A program made the translations under genes and the position numbers. From Halalkalicoccus tibetensis (lineage in GTDB: Archaea > Halobacteriota > Halobacteria > Halobacteriales > Halalkalicoccaceae), in contig NZ_JBBMXV010000002.1 in NCBI RefSeq assembly GCF_037996645.1, positions 310,001 to 374,000 on the forward strand: a stretch of DNA of 64,000 bases, in the 5' to 3' direction. Below, one piece after another: positions 16,783 through 24,327 of this stretch (position 1 is its first letter; the number at the start of each line of letters is the position of its first letter). The notes under the pieces are model-generated. The model worked only from the letters and a program-made list of their open reading frames with translations, did no database searches and was not told the origin of the DNA.

Positions 16783-18009
16783 GAACAGCTCCTCGCCCGA
16801 CACCATATGCTCCTCGACGGTGTCGAGGTCGAGGGTCAGGCCGAGACCCGGCGTCTCGGGAATGTCGATGTAGCCCTCCTCGATGACGCTCTCCTCGACG
16901 AGGTCCTCCCACCACTCCAGCTGGTAGGAGTGGAACTCCACCGCAAGCGAGTTGGAGATCGCGGTGCCGACGTGGGCCGAGGCCATCGTTGCGACGGGCG
17001 AGGAGACGTTGTGCATCGCGACGGGCATGTAGTAGGTGTCGGCGAAGTCGGCGATCTTGCGGGTCTCGCGCATCCCGCCGACCTTCGGCATGTCGGGCGC
17101 GAGGATGTCGACGGCCTGCTCGTCGACGAGCCCGCGGTGGCCGTGCTTGCGGTAGACGTTCTCGCCGGCGGCGATCGGCGTCGAGGTCTGCTCGGTGACC
17201 TCGCGCTGGACGTCGTGGTTCTCCGGGGGCACGGGGTCCTCGAGCCACCAGATCGGGTACTCCTCGAGGCGCTCGGCCAGCCGTTTGGCGCTCCCGCCGG
17301 CGAAGGACCAGTGACAGTCGAAGGCGACCTCCGCGCGGTCGCCGACGCGGTCGGTGACCGCCTCGACGATGTTCACCTTGTGGTCGATCTCCCGGTCGCT
17401 GAGGTGACGGTTCGCGCGGTCCTTCTCCTCGCCGCTGGGCACGTCGAGGTCGAACTTCAGGGCGTCGTAGCCCAGCTCCTCGACGACGCGCTCGGCCTCG
17501 TCGGCGTTCGACTCGGGCTCGCTCTCGTCGCCCGCGTGACAGTCACAGTAGACCCGGACCTGGTCGCGGTACTTCCCGCCCAGAAGCTGGTACGCAGGGG
17601 TGTCGAGGATCTTGCCGGCCACGTCGTGCAGCGCGATCTCGATGCCCGCGACCGCGGTGACGGTCACGCCCGCGATCGAGCCCTCGCCGGACATCTTCTG
17701 GATCAGGTGCTCGAACAGCCGGTCGATGTCGAGGGGGTTCTCGCCGACCAGGAACGGCGTCATCCGGTCGATGAGCTCGGGGACGCCCGCACCCCAGTAG
17801 GCCTCGCCGGTGCCGACGATCCCCGCGTCGGTGTAGATCCGCACCAGCGTCCACGGGAAGTTCCCGTCGATCATCGTCGTCTGGACGTCCGTGATCTGGA
17901 CGTCGCGCCCGCCCTCCCGTTTGGCCTCGAGCCCCATCGTGTTCGCTGAGAGCTCCCGCATCGTGTACTCGGCGTTGGGGTCGTGCAGCTGTCTGTAGTC
18001 CCGAACCAT
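16771..18009 (-). CDS. enolase-superfamily sugar-acid dehydratase (gluconate/xylonate type)
   Basis: 412 residues from the ATG at 18009, the length of haloarchaeal gluconate (Gad) and xylonate (XacD) dehydratases. Mandelate-racemase-family residues are visible: Lys185 in ALKFDLDVP, metal ligands Asp231 (AFDCHWSF), Glu257 (WWLEDPVPPE) and Glu283 (IAAGENVY), and His333 (AMHNVSSP). The enzyme would dehydrate an aldonate to a 2-keto-3-deoxy acid. A DHDPS/KDG-type aldolase gene lies 0.6 kb upstream and glucose dehydrogenase 8 kb away, so a semi-phosphorylative Entner-Doudoroff role is likely. Gluconate versus xylonate cannot be decided here. Confidence 0.8.
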   Translation of the reverse strand: MVRDYRQLHDPNAEYTMRELSANTMGLEAKREGGRDVQITDVQTTMIDGNFPWTLVRIYTDAGIVGTGEAYWGAGVPELIDRMTPFLVGENPLDIDRLFEHLIQKMSGEGSIAGVTVTAVAGIEIALHDVAGKILDTPAYQLLGGKYRDQVRVYCDCHAGDESEPESNADEAERVVEELGYDALKFDLDVPSGEEKDRANRHLSDREIDHKVNIVEAVTDRVGDRAEVAFDCHWSFAGGSAKRLAERLEEYPIWWLEDPVPPENHDVQREVTEQTSTPIAAGENVYRKHGHRGLVDEQAVDILAPDMPKVGGMRETRKIADFADTYYMPVAMHNVSSPVATMASAHVGTAISNSLAVEFHSYQLEWWEDLVEESVIEEGYIDIPETPGLGLTLDLDTVEEHMVSGEELFDEA

Positions 18010-18058
18010 ACCTCCGAGTGGCGCCCTCAACGCCAAAACAGTAGGGGTTCGAATTGAG

Positions 18059-18074
18059 TACTCGAATCCGAGTG
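18059..18074. promoter_or_regulatory. TrmB-like operator (one mismatch) upstream of the dehydratase
   Basis: TACT-N7-GAGTG, one base from the TACT-N7/8-GAGTA motif I recall for the haloarchaeal sugar regulator TrmB. It lies 50 nt upstream of the dehydratase ATG and 57 nt upstream of the divergent PPOX gene, next to a GAGTACTC palindrome. The position upstream of the dehydratase core promoter would allow activation or shared control. Confidence 0.45.
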
Positions 18075-18130
18075 ATGTATTCCGCGGCGTCGGGCCGCAG
18101 CTTCAAGGTCGTCCCGTCCCCTGCTCCGGC

Positions 18131-18586
18131 ATGGACGTCGTCGAAGACACGCTCGCCGTCGACATCGAGACCTTCCTCGCGCGCCCGCTGTTCTGCTTTC
18201 TCGCGACGGCCTCGCCGGAGGGGCCGCGCGTCTCGCCGCTGTGGTATCTCTGGGAGGACGAGGCGATCTGGATCGTCGTCAACCCCGAGCTGAAGAGCTA
18301 TCCAGAACGGGTCGAGAACGACCCGCGGACCGCGCTCGCGGTCGTCGACTTCGACGCCTCCCGAGGACTGGTCCAGCACGTCGGCATGCGCGGGGAAGCG
18401 AGCGTCGAGGCGTTCGACCCCGGGAGGGCCAAGCGGCTGTTCCGGCGGTATCTCGGCCCCGAGGAGGGCTGGGACGGGCGCTTTCACGCCGTCTTCGATC
18501 GAAGCGATCGCTACCGGCTCGTCAGGTTCGAGCCCGAGACGGTCGTCGCGCGCGATCAGTCCTACGCACCGGGCGGGCCGTTATAG
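18131..18586 (+). CDS. pyridoxamine 5'-phosphate oxidase-fold protein
   Basis: 151-residue split-barrel flavin/F420-binding protein. The N-terminal IETFLARPLFCFLATASPEGP and SPLWYLWEDEAIWIVVNPE segments are typical of the PPOX-related family that binds FMN or F420. The LKSYPERVENDPRTALAVVDFD segment supplies phosphate-binding residues. True PNPOx catalytic residues are not evident, so a general oxidoreductase or cofactor-binding role is more likely than vitamin B6 synthesis. The start ATG is followed by good family-like sequence. The 3' end overlaps the aldolase gene by 6 nt tail to tail. Confidence 0.8.
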   Translation: MDVVEDTLAVDIETFLARPLFCFLATASPEGPRVSPLWYLWEDEAIWIVVNPELKSYPERVENDPRTALAVVDFDASRGLVQHVGMRGEASVEAFDPGRAKRLFRRYLGPEEGWDGRFHAVFDRSDRYRLVRFEPETVVARDQSYAPGGPL

Positions 18587-19477
18587 CAGGTCGAGACTCT
18601 CCAGGTCCTCGACCATCGCCTCCTCGCTCTCCTCGTCCATCAGCTGCAGCGGGCTCCGAAGCGGGCCGGCATCGAAGCCGACGTGGGGCAGCGCGCTCTT
18701 GACCCCGGCCATGTAGGAGCCGTACTTGATCGCGTCGCGCACGTCGTAGACGTCGCTCTGGAGCTCGCGGGCGCGCTCCTCGTCGCCCTCCTCGTAGGAC
18801 TCGTAGAGGTCCGCGACGAGCTCGGGATAGACGTTCGCGACGGCGCTGACCATGCCCGAACAGCCGATCTCGAGGCCCGGGAATAGAAGGGAGTCGGACC
18901 CTGCAAGAAAGGTCAGCTCGGGGTGGGCGTCGATCGCCTGGGCGAGCCACGGGACGTCCTTGCTCGAGTCCTTGACCCCGGCGAGGTTCTCGATCCCGGC
19001 GAGCTCCGCGAGGGTGTCGAGCGACAGCGCGTTGCCGGTCTTGCTCGGGATGTGATAGATATAGATCGGCAGGTCGACCGCTTCGGCGACCCGACGGTAG
19101 TGGTTCAGGGCGGCGTCGCCGTCCAGCGGGTAGTAGTACGGGGTGACGACGACGAGTCCGTCGGCGCCGGCCGACTCGGCGTGTGCGGCGGCCGCGACGG
19201 TCTCGTAGGTGCTGGGCGCGCCGACGCCCGCGATCACGGGAACCTCGTCGATCTCCTCCGTCACGGCCTCGACGACGCCCTTTCGTTCCTCGCCGGTCAG
19301 GAGGGGAAACTCGCCGTTGGTGCCCAGCGGGAAGACGCCGTGTGCGCCGCCGTCGACGACGTACCGTGCGTGGGCCGCGGTCGCCTCGTAGTCGACCTCC
19401 TCGTCGTCGTCGAAGACGGTGATCGTCGGCGGGATCACACCCTGAAGCGAAAGCGGATCGTTGGAGCCGGTGTGCAT
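18581..19477 (-). CDS. DHDPS/KDG-aldolase family protein
   Basis: 298-residue class I aldolase barrel of the DapA/KdgA family. Signature elements are LGTNGEFPLLTGEER (51-65), Tyr141 in YIYHIPSKTGN, and the Schiff-base Lys169 in AGVKDSSKDV. In haloarchaea DapA homologues serve as 2-keto-3-deoxy-(6-phospho)gluconate aldolases as well as in lysine synthesis. The sugar-acid dehydratase gene just downstream on the same strand favours cleavage of KDG/KDPG or a related keto-deoxy acid. It follows the AsnB-like gene by 25 nt, so the two may be cotranscribed. Confidence 0.78.
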   Translation of the reverse strand: MHTGSNDPLSLQGVIPPTITVFDDDEEVDYEATAAHARYVVDGGAHGVFPLGTNGEFPLLTGEERKGVVEAVTEEIDEVPVIAGVGAPSTYETVAAAAHAESAGADGLVVVTPYYYPLDGDAALNHYRRVAEAVDLPIYIYHIPSKTGNALSLDTLAELAGIENLAGVKDSSKDVPWLAQAIDAHPELTFLAGSDSLLFPGLEIGCSGMVSAVANVYPELVADLYESYEEGDEERARELQSDVYDVRDAIKYGSYMAGVKSALPHVGFDAGPLRSPLQLMDEESEEAMVEDLESLDLL

Positions 19478-19502
19478 GTCCGTGCAGTCGGGACCCGTGG
19501 TC

Positions 19503-21227
19503 TTAATGGCTGGCGGTGCGCTCGCCGGGGACGAGCGTGCGTCCCTCGGGCGGGCAGACGATCTCCTCGGGCGAGAGCGCCCCCTCGCCCGCGACCGCGT
19601 CGACCCAGGTCTCGACGTCGTGAACCCGGAGCTTCAGCCGGACGCTACAGGGGTGCAGCGACGGCGAGTCGGGAAGCAGCGACCGATCGAGATCGTACTC
19701 CTCGTAGACCGAGCGGCGGTCGGGCCACGGCTTCCCGAAGGAGGTCACCGGGAGGTTGCGCCGGAGGAACCCCTCGACCTGGTTGAGCACCGAGACGGTC
19801 CGCGGGCGGTCTGGCGGCCGGTAGCGGAGGACCTCGGGATCGAGGCGCCGGATCGCGGCGAGGAAGGTCTCGGTGCTCCGGTGTTCGGGTGGGGTCGAGA
19901 GATGCCAGTCGATCAGCTCGCTGTCGGCACAGACGAACGACTCGGTGAACTGGTCGGCCAGGTGGGTGCGAAACGACTTCGAGGGGAGGTTCTTGACCCC
20001 GAAGACGCTCGGGAGGTCGTGTTCGCGCGTACAGCGCTCCCGGCAGCGTTCGAGCTCGTCCTCGAGCGACGCCTCCAGGCGGGCCTCGGGGTCGGGGACC
20101 GACTCGCAGCCGTCCAGCAGCGTCGTGCTCTCGGGCATGATCCCGAGCTTCCTGTCGGTGAGGAAGTCGAGGGCGTCTGGCTCCTCGGCGAGCCCCGAGA
20201 GCTTGATCGACTTCCCGAACGCGCCGACGCGCTTCTTCTGGACGAAGAACTCCTTGAGCAGCGAGTCGATCGCCCAGCCGTGATACATCACGTCGGCGTT
20301 CGCGAGGCGCTCGACGCCGCGCTGGTGGATGTGGATCGACTCGCCGATCCCGTTGGTGTAGCGGACCGTGTCGATGTCGGTGCAGAAGTACGAGCCGTCG
20401 ACCGGTAGGACGCGATGGGTCGCGTCGTACTGTTCTGCGAGCTTCCTCGCGACCCGGACCTCCGAGGCGGTGTCGGTGCCGACGGTGTAGCAGCACTCGA
20501 TGTCGGGGATGCCCGCGAGCAGCGTCCGCGAGTCGTAGCCCGCGCCCAGGAGGACGGCCTTCCTCCCCCGCAGGTCGGCGCGCCGCGAGAGCGCCCGTTC
20601 GAGGCGGTCGGCGAGCTCGCCGGCGTGGTCGAACTCGCGGGGGCGGTAGACGAACCGATCGAGACGGTCGGTCGAGTCCGAACGCAGAACGCCGTCGAAG
20701 GGGGTCCGCGAGACCTCCTCGAAGAGGGTCCGGTCGCCGAGGACGACGCTGATGTGAGCCAGCTCGAACAACGAGTCGGGATCGAGCGCCAGCCCCGGAA
20801 CGAGCCGGGCGAGCCGTGTCGCGTCGGTGCCGAACGCCCGCGGGCCGACGGCGTCGGTGTAGAAACACTCCCAGGAGCGGATCGGGTCGGTGTAGACGGC
20901 CGCCCGGTCGCCGTCGTCGACCGCGACCAGATACGAGCCGTTGAGCCCCCCGAGCGCGTCCCGCCCGCGCTCGCGATGGGCCTCGAGGAACCAGCGGGCC
21001 GGGTCGTCGACGCCGTCGGGAGTGTAGATCTCCCCCCAGATCACACAGCAGCCCTCCCCGTCCTCGTGGGCGGCGCTGCGGTGTGGCGCGCCGAGATCCG
21101 GGTCGCGGATCCCGACCGAGAGCGAGCCCGTCGAACAGACCCGGTCGAACTCCCCCTCGTCGCGCGCGTCGGCGAGCGCCTCCCGGTCGCCGAACACCCC
21201 GAACAGCTCCTTTCGCATCATGTCCAT
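19503..21227 (-). CDS. asparagine-synthase-related protein lacking the N-terminal Cys
   Basis: 574 residues with AsnB-like architecture: an N-terminal Ntn-like half (about 1-170; GCCVIWGEIYTP, DALGGLNGSYLVAVDDGDRA) and a C-terminal PP-loop half. The start MDMMRKELFGVFG has no Cys at position 2, so glutaminase activity is not expected. The PP-loop is LLGAGYDSRTLL (226-237) instead of the usual SGGxDS form, so even the ATP site is altered. C-terminal features such as NGIGESIHIHQRG are consistent with a small-molecule amidotransferase relative. Possible roles are envelope or secondary metabolite modification, but none is shown. A TATA-like ATAT segment occurs 57 nt upstream. Confidence 0.75.
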   Translation of the reverse strand: MDMMRKELFGVFGDREALADARDEGEFDRVCSTGSLSVGIRDPDLGAPHRSAAHEDGEGCCVIWGEIYTPDGVDDPARWFLEAHRERGRDALGGLNGSYLVAVDDGDRAAVYTDPIRSWECFYTDAVGPRAFGTDATRLARLVPGLALDPDSLFELAHISVVLGDRTLFEEVSRTPFDGVLRSDSTDRLDRFVYRPREFDHAGELADRLERALSRRADLRGRKAVLLGAGYDSRTLLAGIPDIECCYTVGTDTASEVRVARKLAEQYDATHRVLPVDGSYFCTDIDTVRYTNGIGESIHIHQRGVERLANADVMYHGWAIDSLLKEFFVQKKRVGAFGKSIKLSGLAEEPDALDFLTDRKLGIMPESTTLLDGCESVPDPEARLEASLEDELERCRERCTREHDLPSVFGVKNLPSKSFRTHLADQFTESFVCADSELIDWHLSTPPEHRSTETFLAAIRRLDPEVLRYRPPDRPRTVSVLNQVEGFLRRNLPVTSFGKPWPDRRSVYEEYDLDRSLLPDSPSLHPCSVRLKLRVHDVETWVDAVAGEGALSPEEIVCPPEGRTLVPGERTASH

Positions 21228-21441
21228 CCCCGGTCACGGTCGTCACGAAGGGCGACGATACCGGCATTGCTAACCGGAGACATATAACTGTATCAGGATC
21301 GGGACCAGTCCGTCAGCGCCCGCCGGACGACCCGTAGCCCCGAGACGGGCTCAGCTCGATCGGCTAGTATCGTTTCGGTGGGTGTTCGCCCGGTCGACCG
21401 GCGCACGAAGGGTTATGGGGACGATCGGCCTAGCGGAACTC

Positions 21442-22584
21442 ATGGCACGCGAGATCAGCGCCGAGCGCTTCGAGCGCATGCAGCGGACCGACGAGCCGTT
21501 CACGCTCGTCGACACCCGCCCCGAGGAGAGCTTCGAGGCCTGGCACATGCCGGGGGCGGTCAACTTCCCCTTCGGCAAGGAGGCGACGCTCGACGACGAG
21601 CGGGCCGCGGAGCTCGATCGGTCGATCGACGGCGACCGCCCGCTCGTCACCGTCTGTGCGAAGGGGATCTCCTCCGGGAACTTCGCCGACGAACTCGACA
21701 GGGCGGGCTACGACGACGTGGCGGTGGTCGAGGGCGGCATGGAGGCCTGGAGCGCGGTCTACGACGTCGTCCCGATCGCCTTCGATTCGATGGAAGTCCT
21801 CCAGATACAGCGCCGGGCGAAGGGCTGTCTGGGCTACGTGATCTGCGATCCCGAGTCGGGCGAGGCGGCGGCCGTCGACGCGACCCGTCACACCGGCGAG
21901 TTCGTCGACGCCGCCCGCGAGCGCGACTACCAGATCACGGCCGTCCTCGACACGCACGTCCACGCCGACCACGTCTCGGGCGGGCGCGAACTCGCTTCCG
22001 AGCTGGGCGTTCCCTACTACCTCGGCGAGCGCGCCCGCGAGCGCGGGTTGGAGTACGAGTACGAACCCCTGGAGCGAAACGAGGTGCTGGAGGTCGGCAG
22101 TCTCGAGATCAAGGCGCTCCGGACGCCCGGCCACACCGGTGAGATGGTGAACTACCTCGTCGGGAGTACGGCACTGCTGAGCTCCGATACGCTGTTCGTC
22201 GACGGGACGGGGAGAACCGAACTCGAGTTCAGCGAGGACGCCGGCGAACGGGGCGCGCGCATGCAACACGAGTCGATCCACCGAACCCTGCTCGCCGAAC
22301 CCGATTCGGTCACCCTGCTGCCGGGTCACGTCACCGTCACCGACGAGGGCGAGTTCGAGGGCGGCGTTCCGGGCGAGCCGGTCCGCGCGACCGTCGGCGG
22401 ACTTCGAACGGGGCTCGACGTCCTGGCGCTCGACGAAGAGGCGTTCGTCGAGCGGAGCCTCGAGAGCCTCCCCGAGAAGCCGCCCAACTACGAGCGGGTG
22501 ATCGACGTCAACCGGGGCGTGGAGGCGATCGACGAGGACGAGGCCACCGAGCTCGAGCTCGGGCCGAACAACTGCAGCGCGTAG
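21442..22584 (+). CDS. rhodanese-MBL fusion hydrolase
   Basis: 380 residues from the ATG at 21442; in-frame GTG (21382) and ATG (21415) starts lie upstream but precede no conserved sequence. The N-terminal rhodanese domain (1-110) has active-site Cys72 in VCAKGISSG. The C-terminal metallo-beta-lactamase domain has H172-x-H174-x-D176-H177 (THVHADHVSG), then GHTGEM, SSDTLFVDG and LLPGHV. Persulfide dioxygenase relatives usually carry rhodanese at the C-terminus, so the order here is reversed. It probably oxidises or transfers sulfane sulfur in the cytoplasm. Confidence 0.85.
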   Translation: MAREISAERFERMQRTDEPFTLVDTRPEESFEAWHMPGAVNFPFGKEATLDDERAAELDRSIDGDRPLVTVCAKGISSGNFADELDRAGYDDVAVVEGGMEAWSAVYDVVPIAFDSMEVLQIQRRAKGCLGYVICDPESGEAAAVDATRHTGEFVDAARERDYQITAVLDTHVHADHVSGGRELASELGVPYYLGERARERGLEYEYEPLERNEVLEVGSLEIKALRTPGHTGEMVNYLVGSTALLSSDTLFVDGTGRTELEFSEDAGERGARMQHESIHRTLLAEPDSVTLLPGHVTVTDEGEFEGGVPGEPVRATVGGLRTGLDVLALDEEAFVERSLESLPEKPPNYERVIDVNRGVEAIDEDEATELELGPNNCSA

Positions 22585-22628
22585 CGGGAAACAACGGCTA
22601 AAAGGCCGCTCGGCCCTAGCCAGTAGCC

Positions 22629-23459
22629 ATGACCGAGCCCGTGGTCGGCCACCTCCGGGACCAGGAAACCATGGTAGCGCGCGTCGAAAGCGGGGCGGCC
22701 CCCGACTGGGTCGGGGATCACTGGCGGACCTTTCGCGACGGGCTGCTTGGCGAGCGAAACGGCAGTCCGTTCCCCTGTTTCTTCGGCGCCGAGTCGGTCC
22801 GCGATGGCGACCCGCTCTACACGGCGGTCCCCTCGATGACCGACAAGGACGCCCTGCTGGAGCTCGGCGGAACGCTCGCGGAGTACCTCGACGTCTACGA
22901 GGACCACAACGACCAGGCGTCGCTGGTCGCCTTCTTCCGGCCGCCCGAACGCGAGCTATCGGAACGCGAGTACCACGAGGCGCTCTGGCACGTCCTCCAG
23001 TTCCTCCACGTCCACGACCCCGAGCCCTGGCCCGAGGACATCCCGACCGATCCCGACGACCCTCACTGGGAGTTCTGTTTCGCCGGCGAGCCGATGTTCC
23101 CGACCTGCCGGGCGCCGTTCTACGGCGATCGGAAGAGCCGCTACTGCCCGATCGGCCTTGAGATCACCTTCCAGCCCCGCGCGCTGTTCGAGAACCTGAA
23201 CGTCACCGGCGACACCGCGGCCGGAAAACACGCCCGCGAGGTGATCCAGGGCCGACTCACCGAGTACGACGGCGTCTGTCCCCACGCCGACCTGGGCGAC
23301 TGGGGCGTCGAGGGCGACCGCGAGTGGAAGCAGTACCTGTTCTCGGAGGACCCCGAACAGGCGCCCGACACCTGCCCGATCAACGTCTCGCGGGAGCACC
23401 CGAAGGCCGCCCCGGCGCGACCGACATCCGTCTCGGAGCCGAGGGCCGGGGATGACTGA
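22629..23459 (+). CDS. YqcI/YcgG family protein
   Basis: 276 residues with YqcI/YcgG signatures: [13 protein letters not shown] near 45-57, the [10 protein letters not shown] helix, [15 protein letters not shown] (about 143-157), and the conserved Cys-rich C-terminal part. The family has no established biochemical role, and the conserved Cys and His suggest metal or heme interaction. The C-terminal 20 residues are basic and Pro/Ala-rich, unlike the acidic body. It overlaps the next gene (isochorismatase family) by 8 nt, so the two are a translational pair. Confidence 0.75.
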   Translation: MTEPVVGHLRDQETMVARVESGAAPDWVGDHWRTFRDGLLGERNGSPFPCFFGAESVRDGDPLYTAVPSMTDKDALLELGGTLAEYLDVYEDHNDQASLVAFFRPPERELSEREYHEALWHVLQFLHVHDPEPWPEDIPTDPDDPHWEFCFAGEPMFPTCRAPFYGDRKSRYCPIGLEITFQPRALFENLNVTGDTAAGKHAREVIQGRLTEYDGVCPHADLGDWGVEGDREWKQYLFSEDPEQAPDTCPINVSREHPKAAPARPTSVSEPRAGDD

Positions 23460-24027
23460 GGACGGACCCGTTCTCCTCCTCGTCGACCTCCAGACGGGGT
23501 TCGACGACCCGAAATACGGCGAGCGCAGCACGCCCGACGCCGAGTCGAACGCCGCCCGCCTCCTCGAGGCCTGGCGCGAACGCGACTACCCGCGCGTCCA
23601 CGTCCGCCACGACTCCACCGAGCCGGACTCCCCGCTCCGGGGCGACGGGCCGGGGTTCGCCTGGAAGCCCGAGACCGAGCCACGGGATGGCGAACCGGTG
23701 TTCACGAAACGGGTCAACTCGGGGTTCATCGGGACGGAGTTGGAAAGCTGGCTCCGCGAGCGCGGTCACGACTCGGTCGTCGTCGTCGGTCTCACGACCG
23801 ACCACTGCGTCTCGACCACCACGAGGATGGCCGAGAACCTCGGCTTCGACGCCACGGTCGTCTCCGACGCCACGGCGACGTTCGAACGCGAGGGCCCCGA
23901 CGGCGAGCGCTTCCCCGCCGACGAGATGCATCGGACCGCGCTCGCCCACCTCGACGGCGAGTTCGCGACCGTCGCGCCGACCGAGGAGGTCGTCGACGGG
24001 CTCGACCGATCTCGATCCGAGGGTTGA
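23452..24027 (+). CDS. isochorismatase-family cysteine hydrolase
   Basis: 191 residues, usual family length. The catalytic triad of cysteine hydrolases is visible: Asp in [12 protein letters not shown] (near 11), Lys in [11 protein letters not shown] (near 84) and Cys in [13 protein letters not shown] (near 122) with the preceding cis-peptide region. Such enzymes hydrolyse nicotinamide, ureidoacrylate, isochorismate or related amides, and the substrate is not evident. The start overlaps the YqcI/YcgG gene. After its stop begins a 300-nt AT-richer gap. Confidence 0.85.
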   Translation: MTEDGPVLLLVDLQTGFDDPKYGERSTPDAESNAARLLEAWRERDYPRVHVRHDSTEPDSPLRGDGPGFAWKPETEPRDGEPVFTKRVNSGFIGTELESWLRERGHDSVVVVGLTTDHCVSTTTRMAENLGFDATVVSDATATFEREGPDGERFPADEMHRTALAHLDGEFATVAPTEEVVDGLDRSRSEG

Positions 24028-24327
24028 CTCTGATCGACGATCGAAGCGTATTTCCCCCATAGGAGTTTGATTCTACCATCGTTCGAGACTATTGTAGTAT
24101 AATAGGCGATAAAGTCACGTCAGTACTGTTCATACGGTAAATTTATTACCCGAGCGGGAAACGGTGAGGTATGGTGTGACACGAGATATCACGAACGGCG
24201 GCGTTGGATCGTTGTCCGAGCCTCAAACGTCATGTGTGATCATCCGAATCCGTGACCGCCGGGGCGACGTCCCCGGCACTCCTCCCGAAGCGAAGCCCGC
24301 GGCGTGTTTCTGCGACGACCGACCCGT
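24028..24327. other. 300-nt intergenic region with promoter-like and hairpin elements
   Basis: This is a clear local drop in G+C. GGTAA-ATTTA-TTACC at 24136-24150 is an inverted repeat enclosing a TATA-like TTTATTA. About 22 nt after it a GTG at 24164 opens a 65-codon frame that runs into the 3' end of the convergent HAD gene. Its composition is unlike a conserved protein, so I do not call it a gene. A 7-bp hairpin (GCCGGGG/CCCCGGC) at 24258-24277 may end the HAD transcript. A small RNA from the TTTATTA promoter is possible. Confidence 0.4.

Noticed and set aside
16679-17248. 189-codon minus-strand frame across the hairpin array and the dehydratase end
   Set aside because: Out of frame with the dehydratase and Arg-rich; a by-product of the GC-rich sequence and palindromes.
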